Assembly (NCBI GenBank): GCA_023053685.1
Contig: JALIGW010000001.1
Span: 153,628,466-153,692,465 of the forward strand
Direction: 5' to 3'
Length of the DNA stretch: 64,000 bases
From: Diadophis punctatus similis
Lineage: Eukaryota > Chordata > Lepidosauria > Squamata > Dipsadidae
In this document: positions 1-62,520 of the stretch, piece by piece
Numbering within the stretch: position 1 is the first letter of the stretch
Layout of the letters: each line of letters begins with the position of its first letter
Made by a program: the position numbers and the translations under genes
Notes under the pieces: model-generated
The model's database searches: none
The model's input: the letters and a program-made list of their open reading frames with translations, nothing else
What the model was told of the DNA's origin: nothing

Positions 1-871
1 AACTGAGCTACCAAAATGATTTGACTTCATTTGGAGAAATAAATTAGGCTTTATTACTTTATTATTGAACTGTGAAGTATATATTGATGAGAATGAATAC
101 ACTCTTTCAGGAGGAATTAATGAAAAGTAATATAAATATAGAAGTAATATACATTTCAGGACTTAGAGATGCATAATGTAATTTACCCTTGCAGTCTATT
201 TTTTCATATCCTGTTAAGATTGATAGTATACAGTTCTGCATATTGTGTTTAACTTATTCAAAGTCAAAAACAAAAACCTCTGTATGCTATGCTCACATTT
301 TTAAAATAGGTGGTAAATTCTGAAATTATGCCAAAGAGGTTAATAGTAAAGAGGTTAAATTTGGGGGGGGGGGTAGGTATTATTTTTGGACATCCTACAA
401 GTTTGGGGAGGGTTTTAAAAATGAGAATTATAGCAATTTATCTCTTAGAGGACACGGGTCCCTTTCTCCCTGCTAACCACCCTGTAGCCGCATCTGGAGG
501 GGGATGGCAAAGGAGAAGGGGGCGGGGGGGGGGGTCAGATGACAAAGCATCATTGGGACATAAGCCCTGCTTCTTTTCTCCAGGCATCACAGCATTGCAT
601 GTGTGCCCCCCAAAAGTTGTATCCTGCAGCACCACACCATGACACTGTTAGCACCCCCTTCCTCCCTCTAGAAACAGAGTTGAAAAAAGTTATATGCTGT
701 CCCCTTTCCTCAAAAGATGCTCACCTCTGACCTAGGGTATGCCAGAGTGATTTTTTACATAAATAAGCCATAGCAATGGCCCATGCATTCCAATAGGCAT
801 TGTGTGGGTCTAAATTATAGGTTTGTTGAAGGCCAATTTGCGGGTTTCATTTAAGCTAATCATATATACCG

Positions 872-873
<2 letters not shown>
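1..873 (+). other. NDUFAF5 intron (or upstream) sequence, no feature seen
   Basis: AT-rich with two poly-G runs at 363-372 and 520-532. Short open frames here have no recognisable motifs. Confidence 0.5.
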
Positions 874-923
<50 letters not shown>

Positions 924-926
924 GTG

Positions 927-962
<36 letters not shown>
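874..962. repeat. (TG)n joined to (AC)n through GCGCGC
   Basis: A TG run is followed by tgcgcgcgc and an AC run, so the tract is both alternating purine-pyrimidine throughout and self-complementary. Confidence 0.9.
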
Positions 963-964
<2 letters not shown>

Positions 965-1055
965 AGAGCTATCATCATTCATCAAGTACAGTAGCTTTTC
1001 ATTTCTGCTCAGACTTGATTCACCAGAGTAATTTTCAATCACAGTGAATTTTTAC

Positions 1056-1524
1056 ATTTATTTATTTATTTATTATTTTGGTTTTCTTATATGCCGCCCA
1101 ACTCCCGAGGGACTCAGGGCGGCGTACAGCAAAAATACAAGAGCACCAACAAATAAACATTGATTAAAAGCAAATACAAAAATTAAAAATTCATTATTAA
1201 AAAAAACATCCATCGGCCAGACATACCCGGGGGAGAGCTCAGATGGATTAGTCTCTACCCCCTGCCTGCAGGAAAAGCCATGTCTTGACGGCTTTTCGGA
1301 AGGCCAGCAGGGTGGGGATGGTTCGGGTCTCTGGGGGAAGTTGGTTCCAGAGCGCGGGGCCCGCCACAGAGAAGGCCCTCCCCTAGGGCCCGCCAGCCGG
1401 CATTGCTTGGCTGACGGGACCTGGAGGAGGCCAACTCTGTGGGCCCTAACCGGTCGAAGGGAAATATGAGGCAGAATGCGGTCCCGGAGATAGCCTGGTC
1501 CTAAGCCATGAAGGGCTTTAAATC
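1056..1524 (-). mobile_element. L2/CR1-type LINE 3' end
   Basis: In minus sense it carries the C-terminal peptide ALWNQLPPETRTIPTLLAFR-like text followed by a 3' end with the inverted pair GCCGCCC...GGGCGGC and a TAAATAAATA tail. The same family is at 22545-23278 in the other orientation. Possible 8-base target repeat ttttacat at about 1050 and 1525. Confidence 0.75.
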
Positions 1525-2082
1525 TTTTACATCTTTTCTTCCCTTAAATAGTTGAAGAAAATGGTGGGTTGTAACTGTCTTGATTAATCTGTACATTAAA
1601 GAGAAACATAGGTCGCAGTTTTAAGCACAATTAGGTGGAAATAAATTCCACTGAATTTAGTGGAGTTTATCTCCCAGGTGACATATAAAGCATTGTTCTG
1701 TTGTAGAAGGAAGGTATATGTATATATTGGAAGTTTTATGCTGCAGGTGTTTTGAAGACATTTTCATAGAAAATTGTTTACTGGGAAATCATATTACTTG
1801 TACTATTTATTTTGTATAGGTCCCAGTTTTCACTGGGTTCATTAATCTTAGTGTATATACGTTTATAAGGAGATTTTTGGGCTAAAGACTACTTACTGGG
1901 GCTGCAGTCCTGCATGTTAACCTCATTGTTGATGGATAAATTTGTCTTTGAGTAAGCAGAAATAAGATCTTTGGTGTTATTTTAAAACATTTGCGCTCAT
2001 CTGATCCTATTCATATTGCTGGATTAATATTCAACTGATGGTGTGTGCTGTATCTTCTTTTAAAGCCTAAAACTGTTTTTAG

Positions 2083-2166
2083 GTATGGGAGAAAGTAATT
2101 GCTGTTGGAACAGGAAACCTATGATACATAGAGCGACCATGTTGGCAGCTGCAGCAGTATATAAGG
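2083..2166 (+). CDS. NDUFAF5: NDUFAF5 antepenultimate exon
   Basis: Preceded by a T-rich tract ending in ag at 2081-2082 and followed by donor gtatga. It reads [20 protein letters not shown] then AAAAVYK in frame from 2085. The last base, G2166, completes a Glu codon with the next exon. Confidence 0.9.
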
Positions 2167-3746
2167 GTATGAGCTTTCTATTAAGTAACACAGCGGCATC
2201 CAACCTTTCTCGGTGGACCGGCGAAGTTGTGAGGGGGAGGGAGGGAGAGGGGATGGTTTCGCCCCCGCGCTCCATTTTCACAAAAGCAGCTTCTCACACA
2301 CGCACTCTCCCATCACCTCCATGACTAAGTTCCGAATAGGTTGCGGCCCACCCAGTAGTGGGATTCAAATAATTTAACAACCGGTTCTCTGCCCTAATGA
2401 CCGGCTAGGTGGGCATGGCCAAGGGGCGTGACAGCGCTCGGCCTCCTGCGGCACTCTGCCAGTCAAAATGATGCGCTGGGGTTAATTACAAAATGTGGGT
2501 TTTGCTTTGTGACATCCAGATCCAGCGAGCAAGGGGTGTGAACGGCACAGAAAATACACTTTTGTTTGGTTATGAAGAAATATCCCCAAAGTCAGATGTA
2601 CACTAAATGTAGACTTTTAGCTGCACATCTTCCCAGTAAACAGCAAATTTTAAAGCTCCAGGTAAAGAGGATTCATTTTAGGATGAGTAACCACAGTTTG
2701 CATGTTGGAGGTTCCTAAAGGAATGCTGGGAAACTCTGTATTTTAAAGAACATTTGAGGGAGGGGTGCCTTCTCTGCCTGAGACTAGAGAGACCTGGCAC
2801 CAATCAAAACACAGTTTTGTTTTTGAAGCGACTGATCAACACTGACAGGGTAAGCCACTAGTATATGAAAATAAGAGCAAACTCCACTCCCTTCTAGTAC
2901 TGATTATATTACCTAGTTTGGTAATGAAACATCTGCAAGAAAACCATCAAGCTCAGCGCAACCCTGAGCAAACCGGCAGCGAAAGGAACCACAACCCACC
3001 CCTGATCCACTGGCCCTAATACTAAAGAAAGAATGGAAAGCTACAGTCAGTAAAGCACAGTTATGATATAAAGTTGTCATTCTTTCTTGATTCTTCTCTC
3101 AGACTGCCATTGTTATCACTGTCCCATTTGGGTAGCACAACCTGTGTTCAGCTCAGAGAGACAGGAAAGGGAGAGGAATTTAGGCCAAGAGGGTTGGTGT
3201 GGTTCCAATGAACCCATTGCATTCCCCTGTGTTCTCTTTTGATAGTTCCTTATAGTTGATAAAGTTTCTGGCACAGGGAGTTGAACCAATACATTGGAAG
3301 CACCAAGCTGCCTTGAATTGGATATAAATCACTTATTTTATAATAGATTAGGTAGGCTTCTGCTGTATTTCTTGTTGCTGCAATGAAATAAATGCAAAAT
3401 ATTTCTTTTTACAGAATTCTATGGAAATAGTGATGGGACAATACCAGCAACATTTCAGATATATTATATGATAGGATGGAAATTCCACAAATCACAGGTA
3501 ATATTTACCTTCCTTGTAATACGTAGGGTGGCTAAATAAGAGTGTGTATTAGGGTTTTTAGTTGTCCTTTTTTTTAAAAAAAAACCTAAAACTGTATTAT
3601 TTTACTTAATACTTGGTTCTTAATATTTAAAATGACAACTTCTTTCTCCTTTTCAGGCACAACCAGCACAGAGAGGTTCTGCAACAGCATCATTTGGAGA
3701 TCTGAGAAAAATAAATGAACTTATTTCAGGCAAAAAAAACCTTTGA
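2083..3746 (+). CDS. NDUFAF5: NDUFAF5, last three coding exons (3'-partial gene)
   Basis: Three phase-compatible exons encode the C-terminal end of NDUFAF5. This is a mitochondrial inner-membrane-associated protein with a SAM-methyltransferase fold, known to hydroxylate an arginine of the complex I subunit NDUFS7 during early complex I assembly. The translated pieces [40 protein letters not shown] and [20 protein letters not shown] match the mammalian C-terminus as I remember it. Joints are AG/GT with phases 1 and 0. The exon that normally precedes 2083 (the methyltransferase core) was not found in 1-2082, so it lies upstream of the window. The gene runs tail to tail toward SEL1L2. All three frames are open with no disabling changes. 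Confidence 0.93.
2353..2480. mobile_element. hAT-like MITE, family A, truncated
   Basis: Left tip CAGTAGTGGGATTCA followed by aatttaacaaccggttctct and the gtgggcatggcca motif shared with the copy at 36106. No right end seen. Lies in an NDUFAF5 intron. Confidence 0.65.
2481..3414 (+). other. NDUFAF5 intron without recognised features
   Basis: No repeat or coding signal recognised apart from the truncated hAT end to its left. Confidence 0.5.
3415..3497 (+). CDS. NDUFAF5: NDUFAF5 penultimate exon
   Basis: Acceptor ttacag ends at 3414 and donor gtaata starts at 3498. With the G carried over, it reads [20 protein letters not shown] then GWKFHKSQ, the best conserved stretch of the family's C-terminus. 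Confidence 0.92.
3657..3746 (+). CDS. NDUFAF5: NDUFAF5 terminal coding exon
   Basis: Acceptor tttcag ends at 3656. It reads [20 protein letters not shown] then ELISGKKNL and a TGA stop at 3744-3746. The ending is about as long as in mammals. Confidence 0.92.
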   Translation, partial: AQPAQRGSATASFGDLRKINELISGKKNL

Positions 3747-4050
3747 CATGAAATATACTAATACAAATTGTACATAGCCTGTTGGATATTTAATAGTTAT
3801 CATTTAACTTTGACAAACAAATGACATTATTTCCCCCAAAACTACTTTGGTGCCTAGAAAAAAAGGGGAGAGTATATTCCTGTTTACCCTATCAATTGCT
3901 ATATTTTATTATTACCATTTGCATATTTTTATATGCAAATAGTAATAGTAAAATTGCCAATTTGATCTGGATACATGCAGAGAAATGATCGTATGTATTT
4001 CTGTACACATATAACCTGTTTATGTGAAAATATGAGAAGTTCAGTTATTC

Positions 4051-4056
4051 AATAAA
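4051..4056 (+). terminator. NDUFAF5: Candidate NDUFAF5 polyadenylation signal
   Basis: An AATAAA hexamer about 305 bases after the stop is the first convincing one on the plus strand. Another AATAAA is at 4855-4860, so a longer 3'UTR is possible. Without transcript data neither is proven. Confidence 0.45.
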
Positions 4057-4359
4057 AGAATAAATGAATAATGGAGAAGAGACTTGGATAGTTGCTCCTA
4101 TGATTCCTGGAAGGTCTAATTCTGACTGCTGCAATTCTTGTACCTTCTGTGAGACAATGTGCCATTTAGTGGGCTGTTTGATGAAAGGAAAGCCATGTAA
4201 TTCCACTATGCCAGGCCACATCCTTGTAGGATTTAAGATTGTTGGCCAGGCTCCCAAGCCTACCAGTGAAGAGTTGAGATGAAATGTAATGGTATACAGT
4301 AGGCATATGCTAAAAATAAAGGAATAGTTGGTTTCTATTTGTATGGTTATCCCATAGGT

Positions 4360-4494
4360 CAGGGGTAGGCAAAGTTGGCTCTTCTATGACTCGTGGACTT
4401 CAACTCCCAGAATTCCTGAGCTAGCATGATTGGCTCAGGAATTTTGGGAGTTGAAGTCCATGAGTCATAGAAGAGCCAACTTTGCCTACCCCTG
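4360..4494. mobile_element. hAT-like MITE, family D, 135-bp palindrome
   Basis: Starts CAGGGGTAGGCAAAGTTGG and ends with its inverse, perfect target repeat CCATAGGT. The two halves pair almost completely, leaving a loop of only a few bases near tagcatgattgg. Confidence 0.88.
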
Positions 4495-4502
4495 CCATAG
4501 GT

Positions 4503-7500
4503 AACTATTACAAGCCACAATGACATCATATGCATTATGCTATCGTTGGAGAAATATATCATTGCACAATGACATCTGTTAACTTGAGCCACTTGTGGAA
4601 TATGATGCACACAGAGGCATTTACACACCTTGCCACCTTGGTGATATTCATATGCCAGCCAAAATAATAAAGATCCAAATGTTTTCTTGGTTGCAACCAT
4701 TTTCTTTCAATTTTTTTTCTCAACTATCTAGAATAAAAGTTTTTTATGCTGCATTATGTCGGGCATGTATGCTGACTTGTAGCAAAATTATCCAAAGATC
4801 TACCACTGTTTCTCATTCTAGCTTTTGCATTTGTTAAAGCTGTTATTTTTTTCCAATAAAAAAATCATAAACCACAATAATTTGATTGTAATATTATGAC
4901 ATCAATGATTTTGCAGAGCTGCTACATTTTATTCCTCCTACTGTATATATGTGCATGTGTGCCTGTTGTGTATAAAATAAATTTTGTGCTTGCACAGTTA
5001 ACTGAACCATAGTTTACTAGAATTAACTCCACATGTTATCTACAAATAAGCCAGTCACATTTTAGCCTATTATGTTGTGAGAATCCAGCCCAGATGAGGA
5101 GGGATAATTTGGAAGAGCTAATCAATGGATGTATATACTACCAAAACTCTTTGTCTGTAACATTTAACTGGGTGAAACAGTGCATTGTAGAGCAACAGTT
5201 TTTGAACCAAGGTACCTCAAATGGTCTAACTTACAGATTGTGTCCAAAATCCAAAACACGTAACAGCCATGGAACTGAAATTTGGCAAATTTTATAAAAC
5301 ATTTTATGACATAAAAATCACCATAAAACATTTGTGTGACATAACACAGTAATATAATATAGAATATTATAAAACATTCCCTGTGGTCAACTCCTCATGT
5401 TTATGCTATGCAGTTCAACAAGGGGCTATTTTCAAGTGAAGATATAACGCTAAAAATATTTCCCTGAATTTTCTGTTAAAGCAGTACATTAGAAATTCTG
5501 CCATTGTTGAAGGCATTGAGGAATTTGTGAAGAAAATATAGCTAAAACAATGACCCAATGGGTCACGGGTTGTCTAATTTGCCTTAAAAAGGAGGTCCAT
5601 TTCACTTTTGGTGTGCATGGCAAGTTGTGATCTATCAGGCTTGTTCATACTTCCAGATGTATAATAATCCATAATTTTTCTTCCAATATGGAGGAGATGA
5701 AAGCAGTAATAATATGGGGAAACTGATGTATGGAAGAGCTAAATACTTAAGAGATTGCTGGAAGGAACTCAGTGAAGCAGTTCTTCAGCTGTTCAAAATA
5801 CAGTATATAAGTTGCCGTATTGCTGAACTCTGAATGAACCAATCACACCTCAAGATGGCTACATGCAACTGCATACACTTGTCCTGAGCGTCTATTACTG
5901 CCTATTAAGAGTTTCCATACTCTCACAATAATGCTCAATATTATAGGTGTATAAACAATCTAAACAATTCAAGCTTCAAATTCCTTCTTCTAAACTTATT
6001 GGAAGGGTTCTAGTGATGGATCTGATTCTATCAAGACTATCCAGCCAAGAATACGGATGGAACACTTTTTCAAATTCAAAAAGTTTTCCACAACTGTACT
6101 CAAAATTAGTTTTGCTTATTTGGAAGTTAGTATATTGTGTGAATCCCTCCCTTGTAGTTTTTAGTTATCCTGTATGGCTTACTAACCATTGTATTTAATG
6201 CCAGTTAATGCTACTGAGCTTGGAACAAGGAGACAAAGAAGTAACATTTAGAATAAGTGTCTAAACACTCAAATAGTTGAAGCAAAATCCATTTGAGCAT
6301 TTAGATGTCCTAAATATTTGATCTTTTTACATTTTCAAAACTACATTTCGGTACTCCTATTACCCCATCCTATTACTGTGCAGTTTTTATGGTTACATTC
6401 TTTTGTCCTTAATTTCAGTCTGTTGACCTGGTGTTCATCAAAGAGCTAAGAATTATGAACGAATTGAACTAGAAAGAAATATAACAGTCTGATAATTATC
6501 TGTGGAAGACTCTGACTGCTGTCTTATATTAGCAAAATGAAATTAAATGCAAGAATTATCCTTAGCAGGACATGGTTGCTTAGCTTGATTGGTTAAACTA
6601 CAATATCCTTTCATTCACCTTTTGCACAGCTGAGCTCAGAAGATGTGGATTCTTCTTCTGTCCTTTAATTAAACAGACTGGCCCAAATGTCTGTGGCCTA
6701 GTTTACATAATACTAAAACAATTAACAACAGCTTACACGTTTTGACTTAGCGTGATACACAAGCTCACTTATAGCTTTGTATTATGTACAAACCAAGCTA
6801 CTGTGGTATGTTCAACAAACTATGGTTAATAACTTCTCATATGCAATAGGTTGAACATGCCACCAGTGTTAAGGTTGAAAATGATATCTTAACATCAATT
6901 GGACCAATTTTTAATTAATTTACAACTTTATGTATGCTATAAATAAGTTGTGGCAAAGAGAATTAACATATTGTCCTATCCCTTCAAATATAGTGCAGAA
7001 ATCATGTAAAGGCTATTGCTTTAGTTTAGGGGAATTGATTGTTTTCAGAGATGTGTTACTGTAGTTGGACAAAATCAAAGATTAGTTCCAGTCTGCAAAT
7101 ACTTGCGTACTGAACATATATAGTTACATTAAATAATTAGAGTAATATGAGTTAAAATATCAAAAAAGCAAAATTATAACCTGTATAAATTATTCAGTTA
7201 GAAAAAATTCTGCACAATGCTTCCACAAGTCATTGAGTATGTCAAGGAGCTCCTCAAGAGGTCATCTCTGAATTTTTCTCTGGTTTTTGAAATTTCACTA
7301 CGTTATTCAAATGTGTGTCCGCATGTAGTCCCTTTCCAGGATAACGCCTGGAATCATCAGATCTCAAGCTTATATTTCCAAAGAAGAATAAGTCTCTGTT
7401 CCTTTATGTAGCCACTACTCTCTCCGCTTCTTTTATATAAAAGGCTAAGGCTTGCCTTTTAATATTTTTAATCAATGAAACATCAGTGCCACTAATACGT

Positions 7501-7562
7501 GACATTTACACTGAGTGGACTCACAGGTTTATTAAATCACAGTGTGATTTATCTGGTTGTGA
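4503..7562. other. Convergent intergenic region, nothing recognised
   Basis: AT-rich, no coding or repeat signature that I can name. It separates the two 3' ends together with the hAT copies at 7.57 and 8.18 kb. Confidence 0.45.
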
Positions 7563-7570
7563 CTTAGCAT

Positions 7571-7899
7571 CAGAGGTGGGTTCCTCCCGGTTCGGACTGG
7601 TTCACCCGAACCGCTAGCAAACCGCTGGTGATGTCACGATGATGTCACGAAACCGATTTGGTTGGTGCCGGTCCATGGGCGCCACCATCTTTTTTTTGGA
7701 TTTTTTTTGGGGGGGGGAATTTTTTCTGGTTTTTTTTTCTTTCGTGCATGCGCAGAAGCTGAGTTTCTGGCACTGCGCATGCATTGCCATCTTGTTTTTG
7801 GCTTTTTTTTGGCACTGTGCACGTGCGCAAAGCGCGTGCGCACCCACGCGGCGCGGGAAGAAGCGAACTGGCAGCGAGGTAAGTTAGAACCCACCTCTG
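7571..7899. mobile_element. hAT-like MITE, family A (copy 1)
   Basis: Ends CAGAGGTGGGTTC and its inverse, flanked by the 8-bp repeat CTTAGCAT on both sides. 329 bp. No transposase. Interior has poly-T/G stretches and catgcgcagaag motifs. The 8-bp target repeat and CAG.GG tips place it in the hAT superfamily. Confidence 0.85.
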
Positions 7900-8177
7900 C
7901 TTAGCATGCTTTGTAAGCCAAGCTATTCTAGGTTGAAGACTATGATTTTGGGCAGAATGCAACATGAACTCAACTCCTGTGACTTGTTCAGGAAGCCAAG
8001 ATTAAAACAAGATGCATTAACCTGCTAGAATGAAAGAGTCAGCAATGAAATCAAATGGGAAACTAGCCACAGTAGGGTGTCTTTCTGAAAATATCTCCAT
8101 GCACTCACACACATTAAATAAAGAAAGCTCTTTGGGCCTTTTGCATGTCAGCCAGGTGTAGATGATAGGGCGTAGGG

Positions 8178-8529
8178 CAGAGGTGGGATCCTGCCTCTGA
8201 TTGCCGGTGCGGTTAATCGCTGAGTTCGGAGCAGAGCCGAAGACGCTGCTCGAGCCTGCTCCCGTTCGCGGAACAGGAGCTTTCCCCGGGCGCTTTCCCC
8301 GCCCGCATGGATGCTGCCAATTGCGTTCTTTTGCCCTCTGTGCATGCCCAAAGCGTTCTGCATGCGCAGAGGGCAAAAGAACGCAATTGGCGGCACCCAT
8401 GCGGGCGGGGAAAGCGCCCGGGGAAAGCTCCCGCTCCGCGAACGGGAGCAGGCTCGAGCAGCGTCTTCGGCTCTGCTCCGAACTCAGCGATTAACCGCAC
8501 TGGCAATCAGAGGCAGGAACCCACCTCTG
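8178..8529. mobile_element. hAT-like MITE, family A (copy 2), full-length palindrome
   Basis: Tips CAGAGGTGGGATC/GAACCCACCTCTG, target repeat GCGTAGGG. The whole 352 bp is an inverted repeat: 8178-8352 pairs with 8355-8529 with few mismatches, so both strands give nearly the same 97-codon open frame. It would fold into a roughly 170-bp hairpin. Confidence 0.88.
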
Positions 8530-8537
8530 GCGTAGGG

Positions 8538-10288
8538 GGAATGGACTTTAGTGTTTCTGGCTGCAAGAATTACATTGCAATGGGAATGCTTAGCTTCCCT
8601 ATCAAAGTTTTGTTTTCCTTGCTAAGAGCATAAGCATGTTTATCTCCTCATCAGCCATTTCAGTATATCAGGCTGAATGTCAGGGTGATGCAGAGATGGA
8701 GTAGGAAGGGAGCTGCTAAAAGGAAGAATGTCAACAAGACAGATCCCAAGGGTGAATGGGAGTTCTTGTGTATCTTGGAGCTTGCAAGTTTCCTTCTTGT
8801 TTTTCTCTTATTTTTGCCAACCACTGCTACTTATTCCTTGAATATTGTAGTGAGTACTGAGCCTGTGACCATGTGCTAAAAAGAACCACTCATCATAAGA
8901 TCTGATTTGAGTTAGGGATTGGATTAAGCATGTAATGAAAGCAAAATCATTCCATTAGTGTGAAACAATGCAGAACTGGCCTCGGGAAAAGGAAGGAAAG
9001 AAAGGAAAGGAGCAATGAATCACTGGGGGAGAAAAAAGTGAACTCAGTCCTGAGAAACTAAAAAGCACAAGATAGACATTCATTTTGTTCAGTATATATG
9101 GGGTAGAGAGAAGGTTTGGTGAGCTTTCAAATGGCATATCTCGTAAAAGAATCATCTGGACATTTGATCTATATATCATATCATCTACCATGACAGGTAA
9201 ATAGGACCATAAACATTTGTGCATATGGTTTCATTTATTTGGATAGATGTAGAATCCATAACAGATATTAGAATCTGAAACAGGACAACATTCATGAAAT
9301 CATCCTAAGTTTAGGATCTGCCTTTTGACTGCAGTGTTTTTCATCTGAGTTGACCTTTGTTTTCCACCATCTAGTAGATTATCAATAGCAGATTAAACTT
9401 GAATAGTTTTTGGTCTTACCTAAAGATTTCAATCATTGATACAAAAAATTCAGGCTACTTATTACAAAAAGAGGAAAGAACACAGCCTATCTCTCTTGGT
9501 ACTTCTGTGGCCTAAGCTGTTCACTTTTGCAAACTTGCAGAAATGGCAGACTTTTTCTCTGACACTACAGAACTGTCTCCACAAAATTTCAAATGTGGTT
9601 TTTTTTTCAGCTACTAGACAAATTGTTCACCTAGATTTTATTTCATTCTGTTTAATTAATCCAATTGCCAGGGATTGCACAATACACCAAACTGCCAACT
9701 AGACCACCTCATTTTAACTTAAGATGTGTGAAACCCAGCCCATGAAAGCCAATCTAGAAAGCTAGTATATGTATCTAATGACTGGAATCATGTGGTATAT
9801 AGTAAGGCATAATGAGATCTGTTTAGTGCTGGTTCAGTGTGATGGTGAATCCAGTCAACAGTTCAGATCATCTGATCTACTTGATCCAGTTTTGGACTAG
9901 CAGCAATGCTCCAGGAATTCAGGAAGAATATTTTCTGTCCTACTTAGTGGGTTAAATCTTACTGTTGAATTTCAGGACCAGAGTAGTACTTTTAACTTTA
10001 TAGACTAAAATAAACTTAAAGGGGTATTTTCAAAAGACAAGTCATTTAATTTCAGAGTTTGAAAGATGTTTCTGCCAAAGAAATTGGAAGATATAAACTA
10101 AAAACGTATATAAGAAAATATTGCAGGTAAAGTTGATAAACTTTTATGAAGATGTATTTGTGCCAAATACCTAAGGAAGGAAAAGCATCACCTTATGTTT
10201 GAATCATGTGGCTTTCAAGCAAAAGTTCTGAATATACTTCAGTTTATACAGTAGGATAGAAAGAGGAGTTTGACATGGTTTAAAGTCT
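8538..10288. other. Intergenic region near the SEL1L2 3' end, nothing recognised
   Basis: No coding motif or known repeat seen. May include SEL1L2 3'UTR if the proximal poly(A) signal is not used. Confidence 0.45.
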
Positions 10289-10294
10289 TTTATT
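10289..10294 (-). terminator. SEL1L2: Candidate SEL1L2 polyadenylation signal
   Basis: An AATAAA hexamer on the minus strand lies 87-92 bases after the stop codon. Its position is reasonable for a short 3'UTR; not confirmed by transcript evidence. Confidence 0.5.
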
Positions 10295-10380
10295 ATGCTC
10301 TAATTTCTTATTAAACAAAGGCTTTAGAAAATCAGAATTTAAAATCAGTTTAGATAATCAAAACTATGAACTAATACTAT

Positions 10381-62090
<51,710 letters not shown>

Positions 62091-62364
62091 CTCAAATGAA
62101 TCCCAACCTAAGCCTTCGCGGGGGGGGGAGGGGGATTTCACTGAACAGGCGCGATCGGGGACGAAGAATTGCTCCGCTTTCGGCTCTTAGAATTCCCGAT
62201 TGCTTAAGCAATGAGGTACGACGCCATATACATAATACCACCTGAAGCGATTCCCCAATATTATCATAGCATATTGGGAAATGACTTCTACCAGGCAGCT
62301 TTCGCGTCCCGTCTCTACTACGCAGCGCCTCCTTTTGCTTCTCGGTTTTCTCGAAGTTGATGCG

Positions 62365-62377
62365 GTTACCTAGCAAC
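62365..62377. promoter_or_regulatory. X-box (RFX-type binding site)
   Basis: GTTACC-T-AGCAAC fits the RFX X-box consensus GTNRCC, 0-3 bases, RGYAAC, with a one-base spacer and both half sites complete. It lies about 275 bases upstream of the SEL1L2 ATG. RFX proteins, notably RFX2 in spermatids and others in ciliated cells, bind such sites. Confidence 0.6.
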
Positions 62378-62397
62378 TATTCTTCTTTATACACTAG

Positions 62398-62408
62398 CCA
62401 ATCACGTG
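62398..62408. promoter_or_regulatory. CCAAT box abutting CACGTG E-box
   Basis: CCAAT (62398-62402) directly followed by CACGTG (62403-62408). These are standard NF-Y and bHLH-ZIP (USF, TFE3) sites; functional use is inference from position. Confidence 0.45.
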
Positions 62409-62520
62409 TTTCAGTCTCCTGCTGAACCGTTACCCGGAAAAAAAAAAGCAGGATCGTCGGCCTCCGCAGTTATTCCTGGGCAGGAACACCTGCGGCCACA
62501 AGCAGCAGCAGCAGCAGCAG

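Larger units (their letters stand above)
62091..62450 (-). promoter_or_regulatory. SEL1L2: Putative SEL1L2 promoter
   Basis: The sequence is richer in G, C and CpG than the flanking DNA, lacks an obvious TATA box and lies directly upstream of the signal-peptide ATG. It contains an X-box at 62365-62377, a CCAAT box at 62398-62402 and a CACGTG E-box at 62403-62408. A run of seven CAG units follows at 62501-62520. It could also serve a divergent transcript on the plus strand, but I found no coding exon there. Confidence 0.55.

Noticed and set aside
1..2082. Further upstream NDUFAF5 exons
   Set aside because: No stretch resembling the methyltransferase core with splice sites was found; the exons are likely outside the window.
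8201..8506. Matching 97-codon frames on both strands
   Set aside because: A consequence of the palindromic MITE, not overlapping genes.
9436..9702. 88-codon plus-strand open frame
   Set aside because: No homology, no splice or codon signals; consistent with chance in AT-rich DNA.
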